Shown here one piece after another: positions 7,781-16,090 of a stretch of DNA of 64,000 nucleotides. The notes below the pieces were generated by a model. It was given only the letters and a program-made list of their open reading frames with translations, searched no databases and was not told the origin of the DNA. Source of the DNA: Rikenellaceae bacterium (GTDB lineage: Bacteria; Bacteroidota; Bacteroidia; Bacteroidales; Rikenellaceae). Both the position numbers and the translations under genes were made by a program. Each line of letters starts with the position of its first letter. The first letter of the stretch is position 1. The stretch covers positions 1 through 64,000 of the forward strand of contig SUZC01000013.1 in assembly GCA_015060165.1 (NCBI GenBank), in the 5' to 3' direction.

Positions 7781-7813
7781 TTTGCCCCCCCCGAAAAAAA
7801 TTATGTAACTTTA
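7781..7813 (+). promoter_or_regulatory. Promoter with C8 tract in the spacer, before lipoprotein gene
   Basis: TTTG at 7781-7784, then a 21-nt spacer that begins with eight C residues (7785-7792) and continues with G and an A run, then TAACTTTA at 7806-7813, one base off TAnnTTTG. The ATG is at 7873. Changes in the C tract would alter the -33 to -7 spacing. Confidence 0.65.
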
Positions 7814-7872
7814 TATCGTGCGAAAGTATTCGTTTGAAAACCTGACTCCAACACTCTTAAAACATACAAATT

Positions 7873-8898
7873 ATGAAAAAGCTATTATTTATGTTGCTCG
7901 CCGTTGCGGCGTTTGCAGGGTGTAGCAAGGAAGAGACTCCCGAAAATGTATGGGATAATGTTATTAAGGAGATTGGCCATACCGAACTTACTCCTTTTGA
8001 AGTTTTGAAATCGGCCGATGCGTGGCGCCCAGTAAAAATCTACAAATACTATGATGCTGGCGGGAAAAACGGTGGCAAACGTTATTGGAACTCTGATTCG
8101 GGCGGGAAAGAGATTGCCGATGGTAGTTTTTTATATGCAGTGACCGAAAATCACCGATATGCACTCTATTCGCTTAATGAATATCGCGTCCATCCCGACG
8201 ACGGTCAGAAATTCTACTATGCGCATCACATTACAAGTATGGAGGGTGATCAATTTAAGCTTCAAGGCCCTTATGGATTAAAACGCGATATGACTGTTGT
8301 GGCGTACGACGAGAATAGCATGGTTTTGGAGTTCTACGATCCCGGAACCAAAGGGCGTCCCTACACACGCGAGTTAATCGTGAGAGTAAATGGCGCGAAG
8401 GATTTGAATAAGCACGAGGATTATACCGAATTGTACAACGAAGAGGGCGAACCATATCAGCGTTTTGACTGGGTAATCGACCATAAATTCCCAACCAATA
8501 TCAAGCAGACAATGATTGAAACTCCATATTGGGCATCATACGCTTTGCGAAGAGCTTACGTCAGAAAGAGCGATGATGGTATAACTACGACATTATACAC
8601 TACAATGTCGCCTGAGAACTTCCCTTATGACGGAGGATTAAACATACTATTTTTCCAGTTTGGAGAAGACAAGTATAAGGCTTATTATCATAATCCGATC
8701 CCGAATTCTAAGATAGGGATGTATGAAGGCTATATGGATCAAGCGTATATCCTGCAATATAAGGATGGATTGCTAGCGTTTACCTTCTATTCCTACGATC
8801 TACTAACCCCTGGAGCAGAGATCGATGTCTATTTTGCGAAACCCAGCAATCAAGAGGCGTTCGACGAGATGATTCAAAAGTATGGATTTGAAGAGTAA
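7873..8898 (+). CDS. Hypothetical lipoprotein, paralog of the one at 34275
   Basis: 341 residues with a lipoprotein signal (MKKLLFMLLAVAAFAGC, Cys17). Family not recognised. The N-terminal half resembles the 209-residue lipoprotein at 34275-34904: WDNV...TELTPFEVLKSADAW...YKYYD here against WDEV...TELSAVDVLLSADYW...YYY there, and MTVVAYDENSMVLEF against FTVIAYDEKSILIES. The C-terminal 150 residues have no counterpart in the shorter one. It is rich in aromatic and charged residues, so probably a soluble surface or periplasmic domain. It is monocistronic, between its own promoter and the terminator at 8925. Both family members lie just downstream of a 220-bp palindromic element. No function can be given. 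Confidence 0.8.
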   Translation: MKKLLFMLLAVAAFAGCSKEETPENVWDNVIKEIGHTELTPFEVLKSADAWRPVKIYKYYDAGGKNGGKRYWNSDSGGKEIADGSFLYAVTENHRYALYSLNEYRVHPDDGQKFYYAHHITSMEGDQFKLQGPYGLKRDMTVVAYDENSMVLEFYDPGTKGRPYTRELIVRVNGAKDLNKHEDYTELYNEEGEPYQRFDWVIDHKFPTNIKQTMIETPYWASYALRRAYVRKSDDGITTTLYTTMSPENFPYDGGLNILFFQFGEDKYKAYYHNPIPNSKIGMYEGYMDQAYILQYKDGLLAFTFYSYDLLTPGAEIDVYFAKPSNQEAFDEMIQKYGFEE

Positions 8899-8924
8899 AT
8901 AGATTCTTGATAGCAATAAACACT

Positions 8925-8954
8925 GCCGCTGCACCGCAAGGTGTGGCGGTTTTT
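8925..8954 (+). terminator. Terminator after the lipoprotein gene
   Basis: GCCGCTGCACC pairs with GGTGTGGCGG (GCAA loop side), followed by TTTTT and soon by a C7 run. Confidence 0.8.
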
Positions 8955-9044
8955 GCGCCCCCCCGTTTTTGCGTCACTTTCTCCTGCCTCACCAATTTAT
9001 TTCTTGGCTAATTTTCCGACCTTACCGATTTTGATTGGTTCGGT

Positions 9045-9767
9045 TTACTCCTTGCGATTCAGGCTGCGAGGTGTGGCGGCAAGTGTGGCCACACTCAGTC
9101 GGGCATCAGGCACAGCTTGCAGGATTGTCTCGCCCAGCGACATTATGGTTGCACCCGTAGTGAATACATCATCAACCAGAAGTATATGGCGACCGCGCAG
9201 CCGTTCGGCATTGCGCACGGCGAAGATACCCTTCACATTGTCCCATCGTTGCAAGTGCGACCGCGAGGTCTGCGTGCGATTATAACGACGACGGACTACC
9301 GAGCCTCGGTCGACCTCCACGCCCAATCGCTCGGCTATACCGTCGGCCAGATACTCCGACTGATTATATCCTCGCCCTATGCGGCGTAGCCAATGCAGCG
9401 GCACAGGCACAACCAAATCGACATCGTCGTAATTGCCACTCTCCTTCAGATGGTTACCGTACCATCGTCCCAAAGCGTAGGCCGAGTGCCACGCCCCCTT
9501 GTATTTGAATCGGTGAATAGCCTCACGCCACTCACTACCCTCGACATACCACAGAAAGGCCGAGGCGTGCTCGATAGGCACTAGTCCCCAAAAACGCTCC
9601 GTCATAGCATTCTCTCGCTCAATCCAGGTGTTGGTGAGCGGAGCTGTGAGCTCGCACATAGTACATACGCCCACATTCTCATCGGGCAACGGCCCTCCGC
9701 ATATTGGGCAGGTTGGGGGTGCGATGAGTCGTCTCAGATCACGCAGTATGTCACTGAGCATCGACAT
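9045..9767 (-). CDS. comF: ComF family phosphoribosyltransferase-like protein
   Basis: 240 residues. A four-cysteine zinc motif at C20, C23, C35 and C38 (TCPIC, CTMC) is followed by a type-I phosphoribosyltransferase domain with the PRPP loop ILLVDDVFTTGAT near residues 195-207 and the VVPVPLHWLRRIGRGYNQSEYLA segment usual for ComF. In naturally competent bacteria ComF acts with the DNA uptake helicase; elsewhere its role is less clear. The frame starts 17 nt before the priA stop codon (overlap 9751-9767), so it is translated from the same message as priA. The Met at 9761 is an alternative start. Confidence 0.93.
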   Translation of the reverse strand: MSMLSDILRDLRRLIAPPTCPICGGPLPDENVGVCTMCELTAPLTNTWIERENAMTERFWGLVPIEHASAFLWYVEGSEWREAIHRFKYKGAWHSAYALGRWYGNHLKESGNYDDVDLVVPVPLHWLRRIGRGYNQSEYLADGIAERLGVEVDRGSVVRRRYNRTQTSRSHLQRWDNVKGIFAVRNAERLRGRHILLVDDVFTTGATIMSLGETILQAVPDARLSVATLAATPRSLNRKE

Positions 9768-12006
9768 CGATTAAAATCTTTACCGTTTTATATTCGCTGC
9801 GTGAGCTGATGCCCCTCATCGCCTCGCCAAGTAATTCACGGGCACGGGCCATCGAGCGACCGTTTTCGATCTTTATCATCAGATGGATTATATACTCCCC
9901 TCGCAGGCGGTCGATGGGCGGACTCACTGGACCTACCACTCTGCGGCCAAACTTCTCGCGCAGACGCTCACTAAGCTGCGTGGCACAGCGGCGCAGCAGT
10001 TGTAAATCCTCATCGCGCAGCACTATACGCAGCAGTCGTGAATAAGGGGGATAGCAGAACGTATGGCGCTCATGCAGTTCACTGCGAGCCATTGCCTCGT
10101 AGTCGCCACGTTGCACCCAGCCAATTACTGGATTGTCGGGCTCCGAGGTTTGGATCACCACCACACCCGGGGCATCGTCACGGCGACCGGCGCGGCCTGC
10201 CACCTGCATAATAAGCTGGAAAGCTCGCTCCGAGGCTCTAAAATCGGGCGAGTTGAGCAGGTTGTCGGCATTGAGTATTCCCACCACCGACACACGACCG
10301 AAATCGAAACCCTTGCTTATCATCTGCGTGCCGACCAAAATATCCGTATCGCCATTCTCAAAGTCGCGAATTATGCGGTTGTAGGCACTCTCCGAAGTCG
10401 ATGTATCGCGGTCAAGGCGAGCCACACGGGCCGTAGGGAATAGTTGCTCGATGGTCTGCTCAATCTTTTCGGTTCCAAATCCCATAGGGGTGATATGCGA
10501 GGTGTGGCAATGGGGGCAGCTCTTGGGCACCTGAGCCGTATATCCGCAGTAGTGGCACTCCATACGCGAGGTGGAGTTGTGGAGCGTCAGCGTGACATTG
10601 CAGTGCGGGCATCGCATAGTCCAGCCGCAGTCACTGCACGAGACAAAAGGCGAGAATCCTCGTCGATTCTGGAACAACATCACCTGCTCGCCTCGTTGCA
10701 GGGCATCGCCTATGGCGTTGAGCAACGAATGGTTGAAATGAATCTTTCGCTCACCTCGTTTTACAGCACGTACGGTATCTGATATTATGATTTGCGGGAG
10801 TGTGGCATTGCCGTATCGCTCCAATAGCTCGGAGTAGCCATATTTGCCACCAATGGCATTGGCATAGCTCTCCAACGAGGGTGTCGCACTGCCCAGCAGG
10901 GTAGCTGCACCTCGGAGCGATGCAATATATATGGCCGTATCGCGGCCATTATAGCGGGGTGCGGTATCGCTCTGCTTATAGCTCTGGTCGTGCTCCTCAT
11001 CAACAATGACAAGTTGCAGATGACGATGTGGCAGCAATAGAGCCGAGCGGGCTCCGATTACAAGTTCTCCACCCTCCGATGCCGTAAGACGCAGATAAGC
11101 CTCCGTACGGCGCAGAGCAGTGAGTTTTGAGTGATATGTCGTGACACGCTTGCCAAACACGCGTCGCATACGTTCGATAAGTTGCGACGTGAGAGCAATC
11201 TCGGGCACGAGCAATAGCACATCTCCTCCACGAGCCAACACGTCGGCAATGAGCGTCATATAGATCTCGGTTTTACCTGAGCCGGTAATGCCTCGCAACA
11301 GATGGACTCGGCGACCCTCGCTCTGTGATTGGCGAATTTGCTCGGCCACGCTCTGCTGGGCAGGGGTCAGTTGTGGCAAGAGCGGTTCGAGGTCGTGACG
11401 ACTCTCGATGACTCTCTCTCGCTGACTCAATTCAATATATCCTGCCTTTTGCAGGGCCGATATGAGTGGGGCGTCGCACTCTAACAGGCGACGCGGGAAG
11501 GGCTGAAAATCGTGTTTTTGACTAAACGTCAGAATAGCCTGCAAAGCCTCGCTACGCTTTGGGGCACGACGTTTTATGCGCTCAATCTCGGCCAAAAGCG
11601 TCTCCTCGACCTGCCACTCGGCACGCAGAGCTACAAACGACTCGGTGCGAGGTTGAAACTCCTCGGCAGCAAACTCCTCAGCCGAGGCCCCTTGTGGTTT
11701 GATGAGCGAGGGCAAGGCCATACGCATCACCTCGCCCAGCGTGCACATATAGTAGTCGGCCAGCCACTCCCACAACTGCTGCTGCTGGCTGTCGAGCAGG
11801 GGTTGCGGGTAGAGCTTACGCGATACGGTCTTGATGCGTTTTACATTGGGGGCCACATCGTGAAGCCGCCATACGATACCCGTATAGATATTACGCGGGC
11901 CAAACTGCACAGCCACAGCATCACCACACTGCAACTCCAAACCATCGGCTATGGCGAAGCTGTATGTGGGTTGTGCCAGCGGCAATACTATGTCGGCATA
12001 ACGCAT
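9751..12006 (-). CDS. priA: Primosomal protein N' (PriA helicase)
   Basis: 751 residues, full length for PriA. PriA is a superfamily-2 3'-5' helicase that reloads the replisome at collapsed forks. The N-terminal 3'BD part is followed by Walker A GITGSGKT (239-246), the DEEH box (IVDEEHDQSYKQ, about residue 335) and the two zinc ribbons between helicase lobes (CSDC, CPHC, CHYC, CPHC, about residues 455-500). Helicase motif LVGTQMISKGFDFGRV and the VAGRAGR motif are present. It starts 3 bp after the symporter gene and overlaps comF, so it belongs to the same operon. Confidence 0.97.
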   Translation of the reverse strand: MRYADIVLPLAQPTYSFAIADGLELQCGDAVAVQFGPRNIYTGIVWRLHDVAPNVKRIKTVSRKLYPQPLLDSQQQQLWEWLADYYMCTLGEVMRMALPSLIKPQGASAEEFAAEEFQPRTESFVALRAEWQVEETLLAEIERIKRRAPKRSEALQAILTFSQKHDFQPFPRRLLECDAPLISALQKAGYIELSQRERVIESRHDLEPLLPQLTPAQQSVAEQIRQSQSEGRRVHLLRGITGSGKTEIYMTLIADVLARGGDVLLLVPEIALTSQLIERMRRVFGKRVTTYHSKLTALRRTEAYLRLTASEGGELVIGARSALLLPHRHLQLVIVDEEHDQSYKQSDTAPRYNGRDTAIYIASLRGAATLLGSATPSLESYANAIGGKYGYSELLERYGNATLPQIIISDTVRAVKRGERKIHFNHSLLNAIGDALQRGEQVMLFQNRRGFSPFVSCSDCGWTMRCPHCNVTLTLHNSTSRMECHYCGYTAQVPKSCPHCHTSHITPMGFGTEKIEQTIEQLFPTARVARLDRDTSTSESAYNRIIRDFENGDTDILVGTQMISKGFDFGRVSVVGILNADNLLNSPDFRASERAFQLIMQVAGRAGRRDDAPGVVVIQTSEPDNPVIGWVQRGDYEAMARSELHERHTFCYPPYSRLLRIVLRDEDLQLLRRCATQLSERLREKFGRRVVGPVSPPIDRLRGEYIIHLMIKIENGRSMARARELLGEAMRGISSRSEYKTVKILIDVDAQ

Positions 12007-12009
12007 AAC

Positions 12010-13176
12010 TTATTTCTGAGATTGGGGGGCTATTTTATCCATAATCACAGCCAACGCACCGTCGCCCGTTACGTTGCAGGCCGTTCCAAAGCTATCCATC
12101 GCCACGTAGAGCGATATCATCAGAGCCTGATCCTCAGGGCTAAAACCGAGCATCGATGCCAGCACTCCAAGTGCCGCCATAATTGCTCCGCCGGGGACTC
12201 CTGGGGCTGCCACCATAGTGATGCCGAGCATAAAGATAAAACCGATGAATTGCGAGAAACTATAATCCAGTCCCTGCATCATCATCAGCGCCAAGGCACA
12301 CATCACGATTTTGAGCATACTCCCTGAGAGATGAATCGTGGCACATAGAGGAATAACAAATCCTGCAACCCCCTCGCTTACCCCCATCTTGCGGGTTTGA
12401 GCCAGCGTCACGGGGATAGTTGCAGCCGACGACTGTGTACCTAAAGCTGTAAAGTAGGCAGGCATCATCGTTGCGAGCATCTTGAATGGATTTTTGCGTC
12501 CCACCGCACCGGCCACCGAGTAAAGCGCCACAAGCCACACGATGTGTAGCAGGAATATTACACCGATAATCTTTATAAATACACTCACAATGCGCATCAC
12601 CTCGCCCATTGCGGTCATATTGAGGAACATTCCGAAGATGTAGATTGGTAGCAACGGCAGGATAACTGTCTCGATCGACTTAACGACTATGTCGCGGAAC
12701 TCGGCAGCACAGCGACGCAAGGTATCTCCCTCGGCATAGGCAATACCCAAGCCCGTCATAAACGATAGCACCAGAGCAGTCATAACACCCATCAAAGGTG
12801 GAATCTCGATTGTGAAATATGGCGCCAACTTCACCGCCTCGGATGCTGCATTGAGCTCTATCTCGTGGCTGATAAGCGAGGGGAATGTAATCACTCCCGT
12901 AGCGTAGGCCGCAAGACCTGCAACAACGGTTGCCACGTAGGCAAGCAGTGCCGTCAGAGCCAACATACGACCAGCCGAGCGACCAATGTCGGAGATAGAT
13001 GGGGTCACCAAGCCCAAGATAATGAGCGGAATGGCAAATCCCAAGAGTTGGCTGAATAGCTCATTGAAAGTTATGAATGTGCGTATTCCCCACTCGGGCA
13101 TAAAACCTCCGAAAGCTATACCCAGCAAGATAGCCACAATCACACGCGGCAACAAACCGAATTTTATTTTTTTCAT
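12010..13176 (-). CDS. Dicarboxylate/amino acid:cation symporter (DAACS/SLC1 family)
   Basis: 388 residues with eight or so membrane segments and the hallmark re-entrant loops: a serine-rich turn GTQSSAATIPVTLAQ (HP1 region) and MDSFGTACNVTGDGALAVI (the NMDGT-like and HP2-side motif). Family members bring in glutamate, aspartate, serine/threonine or C4-dicarboxylates with Na+ or H+. The motif here reads TACNVTGD rather than the NMDGT of glutamate transporters, which is nearer to the Ser/Thr-type branch, but the substrate is uncertain. It lies 3 bp before priA and 25 bp after the phosphoesterase gene. Confidence 0.9.
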   Translation of the reverse strand: MKKIKFGLLPRVIVAILLGIAFGGFMPEWGIRTFITFNELFSQLLGFAIPLIILGLVTPSISDIGRSAGRMLALTALLAYVATVVAGLAAYATGVITFPSLISHEIELNAASEAVKLAPYFTIEIPPLMGVMTALVLSFMTGLGIAYAEGDTLRRCAAEFRDIVVKSIETVILPLLPIYIFGMFLNMTAMGEVMRIVSVFIKIIGVIFLLHIVWLVALYSVAGAVGRKNPFKMLATMMPAYFTALGTQSSAATIPVTLAQTRKMGVSEGVAGFVIPLCATIHLSGSMLKIVMCALALMMMQGLDYSFSQFIGFIFMLGITMVAAPGVPGGAIMAALGVLASMLGFSPEDQALMISLYVAMDSFGTACNVTGDGALAVIMDKIAPQSQK

Positions 13177-13201
13177 AATCAGAGGGCTCCGATAAGCAAT
13201 A

Positions 13202-15022
13202 TTACTTTGTTCTGTTGTCCTTTATGCGCCATATCTTACCCTCGATAAGCGATAGGTAGATGTCGCCATTTGCATCGACTTCCATACCGTTCAAGGCCGA
13301 TACTCCACACTTGTAACGCCATAGCAACTCGCCGGTCTCGGCATCTACCGCAGCTACAATTCCTGTGCGAGATGCAGCATACACCACACCCTTGCTCTCC
13401 ACAATGGCGCACGACGAGAACTCGTAACCAAATCCCAAATCTACATACCACATCACTTCGTACTTGTCGACCTGGGTATTCACTGCAATTAACTCGCCAT
13501 CCATTGTGCGGGCGTAGACTTTTGTCTGGTCATCCGACACTCCGAGGCTCTCTCTTACGCGATAATCCTTTACTCGCCAAATCTGCTTGCCCGTAGTGCG
13601 GTCAATCGAGGTCATTCCGCGATCGGGAGCTACGATAAAGACTCTATTGCCTACCACCTGCGGTACGCAGTTGCCGGGGCTGTATAGGTGGCTTGAGTGA
13701 CCATTGTTCCAAGTCCAGCGGGTCTGACCCGTTTTGGTGTCGAGGTTATAGAGATTAGTATCCCACGCACCGAAGGTGACATCGCTGTGTGTTACGGCCG
13801 GAGCAGCCTGACAATAATTTGTCATCTGCTCGTTGCGCCACAAGAGTTTGGCATTTTTGGTCTTCCAGGCCTCGAAGCACTTGTATCCACCCTGATACAA
13901 CACTCCATCCATCACAACTCCATCGGCTGCGTAGGGACCTTTCGCCTTGCGCTCCTTGCGCAGGCGACCTGTGCGTTTGTCAATCCACAGCAAACGCTCG
14001 TCGGAGGTGGGTACAATCACATACTTGCCCGCAGATGCAGGGCGAGAGAAGAGTGAATTATCGGTTTGGAACTGCCAAACAACCTCCTTGGAAGATTTAT
14101 CCATAGCCTTCACCACACCCGAAGAGTTGCCAAAGTAGATATTCTGCTCATCGACTCCCAAACGGGTGAAAATCGAGGCCTCATCGCGATGGATGAGCTC
14201 CACCTCAAAGCCCTCAGGCTTGTCGAACTGCTCCAATTCGCGCTTGATCGGCCTCTTGGGCGAGTCGTTGATTTTAAACTCATTCATAAGTTTACGCTCA
14301 CCACCCAGAGGTTTGTTGTACTGGCGAAGCTGATCACCTTCGATTTCGATAATAGTGTAGCCATAGTCGCCGCCACGCATATCGAGCGCACGATTCATCA
14401 GCGCATCAATCTCGCCACCGCGATAGTGCTTGAAAGTGTGGTGATGGCCGCACAGATGTACCGCTACACGATACTTCGAGAGCAGGTTGATATATTCGTC
14501 GTAGTTGTCCAGATCCTCGTATGTGATGGGATAGTGGTTGACCGAGATCACTCGCTTGTCCTTATGCTTCGATAGAGTCTCGTCGAGCCACGTCAAATCC
14601 TCCTGCTTGATGTGTCCATCAGCAGCCTTCATATATGGACCGCAGTTGATACCCACAATCACCATTCCGTCGAGTTCGGTAAAGAAACGGTCGCTGCCCC
14701 ACTTCTCGACAAAGCGCTTGCAGGCACTCTGCGACCATTGGTCCTCGTGGTTACCAGGCACCACAAATTGAGGCTTTTTCAGGCCGTCCAATATACCCTT
14801 CACGCAAGTGAGCTCCTCGTCGCTACCCTCGTTTGTAAGGTCGCCAGCCACAATAACTATTTGAGCATTGCTGGCGTTAATCTCCTCAACCACCTCTTTG
14901 AGTTTCTGCGAGTTGCGATTACCCAGCGAGACGTGCAGGTCGGCCAATACCGCTATGCGGGTCTGTGCCGTAGCCACGATGGCCATCAGGCAGAACACTA
15001 TCGAAAACAGAAATCTTTTCAT
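13202..15022 (-). CDS. Secreted metallophosphoesterase fused to a PQQ-like beta-propeller
   Basis: 606 residues with signal peptide (MKRFLFSIVFCLMAIVATAQ). Residues 22-210 are a calcineurin-type phosphoesterase with all metal motifs: DLH (LADLHVS), GDLTN, GNHED, NHYP and GHHH. From about residue 270 to the end come repeated tryptophan-docking type blades (DKSSKEVVWQFQ, DKRTGRL, DTKTGQTRWTWN, DRTTGKQIWRVKD, DAETGELLWRYK), making a PQQ-like propeller. The protein is likely periplasmic; the propeller could hold the enzyme to a partner or sugar surface. No substrate is evident. It lies between threonine aldolase and the symporter in a packed run of genes. Confidence 0.88.
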   Translation of the reverse strand: MKRFLFSIVFCLMAIVATAQTRIAVLADLHVSLGNRNSQKLKEVVEEINASNAQIVIVAGDLTNEGSDEELTCVKGILDGLKKPQFVVPGNHEDQWSQSACKRFVEKWGSDRFFTELDGMVIVGINCGPYMKAADGHIKQEDLTWLDETLSKHKDKRVISVNHYPITYEDLDNYDEYINLLSKYRVAVHLCGHHHTFKHYRGGEIDALMNRALDMRGGDYGYTIIEIEGDQLRQYNKPLGGERKLMNEFKINDSPKRPIKRELEQFDKPEGFEVELIHRDEASIFTRLGVDEQNIYFGNSSGVVKAMDKSSKEVVWQFQTDNSLFSRPASAGKYVIVPTSDERLLWIDKRTGRLRKERKAKGPYAADGVVMDGVLYQGGYKCFEAWKTKNAKLLWRNEQMTNYCQAAPAVTHSDVTFGAWDTNLYNLDTKTGQTRWTWNNGHSSHLYSPGNCVPQVVGNRVFIVAPDRGMTSIDRTTGKQIWRVKDYRVRESLGVSDDQTKVYARTMDGELIAVNTQVDKYEVMWYVDLGFGYEFSSCAIVESKGVVYAASRTGIVAAVDAETGELLWRYKCGVSALNGMEVDANGDIYLSLIEGKIWRIKDNRTK

Positions 15023-15033
15023 AGCTTACAGGA

Positions 15034-16056
15034 TTATAATTTTTCAATCAATAAATCAATCTCCTCCTTGCGGGTTGCCCAGCTCGTAGCCAGACGGATA
15101 ACTGTCTGCCCATCGTCCAGACGCTCCCACTCGGTGTAGGTCACCACCTGCTTCACACGTTCCAACTCCTCGGGTGTGAGTAGCAGAAAAATCTGATTCG
15201 TAGGCGATAGGTAGTAATTACGATAACCCTTTGCCTCCAACGCCTCGCGCAGACGCTTCGCCTCCGCAACGGCGTGGGCAGCAATTTTCAAATAGAGGCC
15301 ATCGGTAAAGAGCGTGTCGAACTGCAAGCCCAAAAGCCAACCCTTAGCCAGCAGAGCACCCTGCTGCTTGATGATGGTGAACATTCGTGGCACTAGTCCC
15401 TTGCGAATCACCACAGCCTCACCAAACAGCGCTCCCACCTTCGTACCACCGATGTAGAAGACATCGCAGAGGCGAGCCAAGTCGGCAAGTGTAACGTCGC
15501 ACTCCTCCGAAGCAAGACCATACCCCAAGCGAGCTCCGTCGACAAAGAGAGGAATCTGCCACTTACGGCATACCTCCGATATTGCCTCCAACTCCGCAAG
15601 CGAGTAGAGCGTACCGTACTCGGTAGGCAGCGAGATATAGACCATACCGGGGAATACCATATGCTCAAAGCTCTCATCGCCATAGAAATGCTCAATGTAG
15701 TGGTCAATATCTGTGGCCACCAATTTACCGTTGCGGTGTGGCAGAGTCAGCACCTTATGACCCGAAGCCTCAATAGCTCCCGACTCGTGAACGGCGATAT
15801 GGCCTGTCGAAGCTGCTATCACGCCCTCATGGGGTCGAAGCAGCGCCTTTATCACAGTAGAGTTAGTCTGCGTACCACCCACCAAGAAGTGCACCTCCGA
15901 GTCGGGATTGCCGCACGCCTCCAATACTTTTCGTCGAGCCTCGGCGCAAATATCATCGCAGCCGTAGCCGATGGTTTTTACCATATTATGCTCCACCAAA
16001 CGCTCCAAAATCAGCGGGTGTGCACCCTCCATATAATCGCAATCGAAATGCAACAT
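15034..16056 (-). CDS. ltaE: Low-specificity L-threonine / beta-eliminating aldolase
   Basis: 340 residues, PLP fold-type I. The PLP lysine is K206 in YIGGTKVGALFGEAVV, the ring-binding Asp is D173 in FVDGARLGYGL, and the N-terminal half has HFLVGGTQTNSTVIKALL. It should split L-(allo-)threonine to glycine and acetaldehyde in the cytosol; the low-specificity label follows the family. It starts 34 bp after the GH92 stop and its stop lies 11 bp before the phosphoesterase start. The gene symbol is used by homology. Confidence 0.85.
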   Translation of the reverse strand: MLHFDCDYMEGAHPLILERLVEHNMVKTIGYGCDDICAEARRKVLEACGNPDSEVHFLVGGTQTNSTVIKALLRPHEGVIAASTGHIAVHESGAIEASGHKVLTLPHRNGKLVATDIDHYIEHFYGDESFEHMVFPGMVYISLPTEYGTLYSLAELEAISEVCRKWQIPLFVDGARLGYGLASEECDVTLADLARLCDVFYIGGTKVGALFGEAVVIRKGLVPRMFTIIKQQGALLAKGWLLGLQFDTLFTDGLYLKIAAHAVAEAKRLREALEAKGYRNYYLSPTNQIFLLLTPEELERVKQVVTYTEWERLDDGQTVIRLATSWATRKEEIDLLIEKL

Positions 16057-16090
16057 ATATTGAAATCTCTATTGAAAATTTTCCACTCTT

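Noticed and set aside
12260..12538. 92-codon minus-strand frame in the symporter gene
   Set aside because: Out of frame with the clear transporter sequence; a shadow.
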